Assembly (NCBI GenBank): GCA_900317305.1
Contig: ONGG01000007.1
Location: forward strand, 1-64,000
DNA length: 64,000 bases
DNA from: an uncultured Prevotellaceae bacterium
GTDB taxonomy: Bacteria > Bacteroidota > Bacteroidia > Bacteroidales > Bacteroidaceae
Reading direction: 5' to 3'
Each line of letters starts with the position of its first letter. Position 1 is the first letter of the stretch. Below, piece after piece: positions 63,108 through 64,000 of this stretch. Below the pieces are notes generated by a model. It made no database searches, was not told the DNA's origin, and saw nothing but the letters and a program-made list of their open reading frames with translations. The translations under genes and the position numbers were made by a program.

Positions 63108-63138
63108 CAAAATTACATCATAAAATTAGAATCACCAA
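63108..63138 (-). promoter_or_regulatory. Promoter of the coiled-coil/zapA/rny unit
   Basis: Minus-strand TAATTTTG (63115-63108) lies 20 bp downstream of TTG (63136-63138). Confidence 0.65.
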
Positions 63139-63222
63139 AAAAAACAGGTGAATTTTGGCAGATGTGTAGTTTTAGCGCCTGTTTGCGCACGAAAGGCAAA
63201 CATTTGGCTGATACCTACGGCG

Positions 63223-63852
63223 TTACTTCGCCGTTTGCTCCTCGTTCTTCCTAGGTTCCTTCTTTGCCAACATCACCACTTGGTAGACGAAGTCGGTGAT
63301 CCACTTCTGGCTGAAACCAAGTTTTCCGTTATACTGACGCACCCCGAGCACGGCCTTTACCACGGCCGGGTCTTTGTAGTCGTTCTTATGAAAGATATCA
63401 TTGACGGTCTTCTCGGTCATACTGTAAATGGCGCTCTTGAAAAACGACGGCAATCTCAACTTGAATTTCATCAAGTTGCCCGTGAGCATCATGAGGTCTT
63501 GCGAGAAAGCCTGGAACTGTATCAGATAGGGTTGCACGTCTTGCATGCGCTTGCAGTTCTTTTTCAGCGAATTTTCGATTTCCTTGAAGAATTCGTCATC
63601 AGTATTGTAAATACTTTTCATCATTTTCCGACATCTACTTTTCTCGCCCACGCCCAGTTTATTGTTCACAGTAGGAACACGCAGTGTGGTCTTGAAAGTG
63701 CGCAAGTCGGGAAGAGAAGCCAGATTAGTAATACCGAATCTCTCGGCCAAGCATGCCTGGAAATACACCCTGACAAGAGTCATATAGTCTTCAATACCTC
63801 CGACTTTGGTCTCTTCGCTCTTTTTTCCAAATAATCTTGAGAAAAAACTCAT
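63223..63852 (-). CDS. Conserved Bacteroidota hypothetical protein
   Basis: This 209-residue soluble protein starts MSFFSRLFGKKSEETKVGGI and has no signal peptide, membrane segment or catalytic motif that I can see. It is mostly predicted helical and basic (pairs such as KKSIY-like and SRCRKMMKS), ending in a charged tail KKEPRKNEEQTAK. It has its own promoter upstream. I do not recognise a function; the neighbouring division genes are transcribed in the same direction but from a separate promoter. Confidence 0.75.
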   Translation of the reverse strand: MSFFSRLFGKKSEETKVGGIEDYMTLVRVYFQACLAERFGITNLASLPDLRTFKTTLRVPTVNNKLGVGEKSRCRKMMKSIYNTDDEFFKEIENSLKKNCKRMQDVQPYLIQFQAFSQDLMMLTGNLMKFKLRLPSFFKSAIYSMTEKTVNDIFHKNDYKDPAVVKAVLGVRQYNGKLGFSQKWITDFVYQVVMLAKKEPRKNEEQTAK

Positions 63853-63895
63853 AATATGTTTAGAATTTTGATAATAACAAAAATAGATTTGAGCA

Positions 63896-63926
63896 CAAAG
63901 TTACAACAAAAAAGGAAAAACGGCAA
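63896..63926 (-). promoter_or_regulatory. Promoter of the 209-residue hypothetical gene
   Basis: Minus-strand TAACTTTG (63903-63896) lies 20 bp downstream of TTG (63924-63926). Nothing else is visible up to the window end. Confidence 0.65.
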
Positions 63927-64000
63927 AGAATAATCGTGAAAATCTGTCGTTCGTCCACCAACACGCCTCTTGAAGAGTCTGAGACCACGTCAGTCGGAGT

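Noticed and set aside
1-64000. tRNA, rRNA, insertion sequence or prophage
   Set aside because: No cloverleaf, ribosomal RNA signature, transposase, integrase or phage protein was recognised on either strand.

Overview
The window is 64 kb of chromosome from a member of the Bacteroidota, most likely a Prevotellaceae-like Bacteroidales. The evidence is a SusC/SusD pair, further carboxypeptidase-regulatory/TonB receptors, a GH92-GH3 operon, a LytS/LytTR pair, and promoters of the Bacteroidota form (TTG, 19-20 bp, TAnnTTTG) in front of most transcription units. Species cannot be named from the sequence alone. I see no rRNA, tRNA, CRISPR array, insertion sequence or phage gene. Most of the DNA is ordinary core and envelope chromosome.

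Layout. 0.2-6 kb: aminotransferase, FtsX-like permease, two tandem acyl-CoA ligases. 6-14 kb: EamA transporter, Crp-type regulator, lepA, small lipoprotein, TSCPD protein, yebC, pheT. 14-19 kb: cytidylate-kinase-like protein, zinc peptidase, MBL hydrolase, flavoprotein, small beta-barrel protein. 19-29 kb: SusD-SusC, a TonB receptor, a 40-bp tandem repeat array and a CE1-like esterase, all leftward. 29.6-38.5 kb: rightward TonB receptor, LytS kinase and LytTR regulator, MscS channel, repeat-containing secreted protein. 38.5-43.7 kb: leftward GH92, GH3 and a flavoprotein gene destroyed by an internal deletion. 44-48.8 kb: SLC13 carrier, then kdsA, kdsD and a PLD-type protein. 48.8-52 kb: leftward nrdD, nrdG and a LuxR-type regulator. 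52.4-60.3 kb: a regulator joining a RIC-type di-iron domain to a LuxR helix-turn-helix, divergent from a porin, imelysin, di-heme oxidoreductase and CcsBA cluster. 60.3-63.9 kb: membrane protein, rny, zapA, coiled-coil protein and a conserved hypothetical.

The most interesting part is 48.8-60.3 kb. The regulator at 52381-53337 keeps His and Glu residues at spacings close to the di-iron ligands of the nitrosative-stress repair protein YtfE/RIC, but lacks its vicinal cysteines and ends in a NarL/LuxR DNA-binding domain. The gap between it and the porin operon holds two exact copies of a GGTA-N4-TACC dyad. Each is centred 41.5 bp upstream of the first base of the -7 box of one of the two divergent promoters. 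A degenerate 9/12 match lies at the same distance from the predicted nrdD promoter. This suggests a small regulon in which a di-iron protein sensing oxygen, NO or redox state controls itself, the imelysin/di-heme/CcsBA module and perhaps anaerobic ribonucleotide reduction. Strong terminator-like hairpins lie between genes of the imelysin operon.

Other points of note are an 8-bp repeat family found twice, both times between convergent genes; the 40-bp array whose units can fold; the deleted flavoprotein gene that still sits between an intact-looking promoter and GH3-GH92; and a proline/glycine/arginine-rich insert in the esterase.
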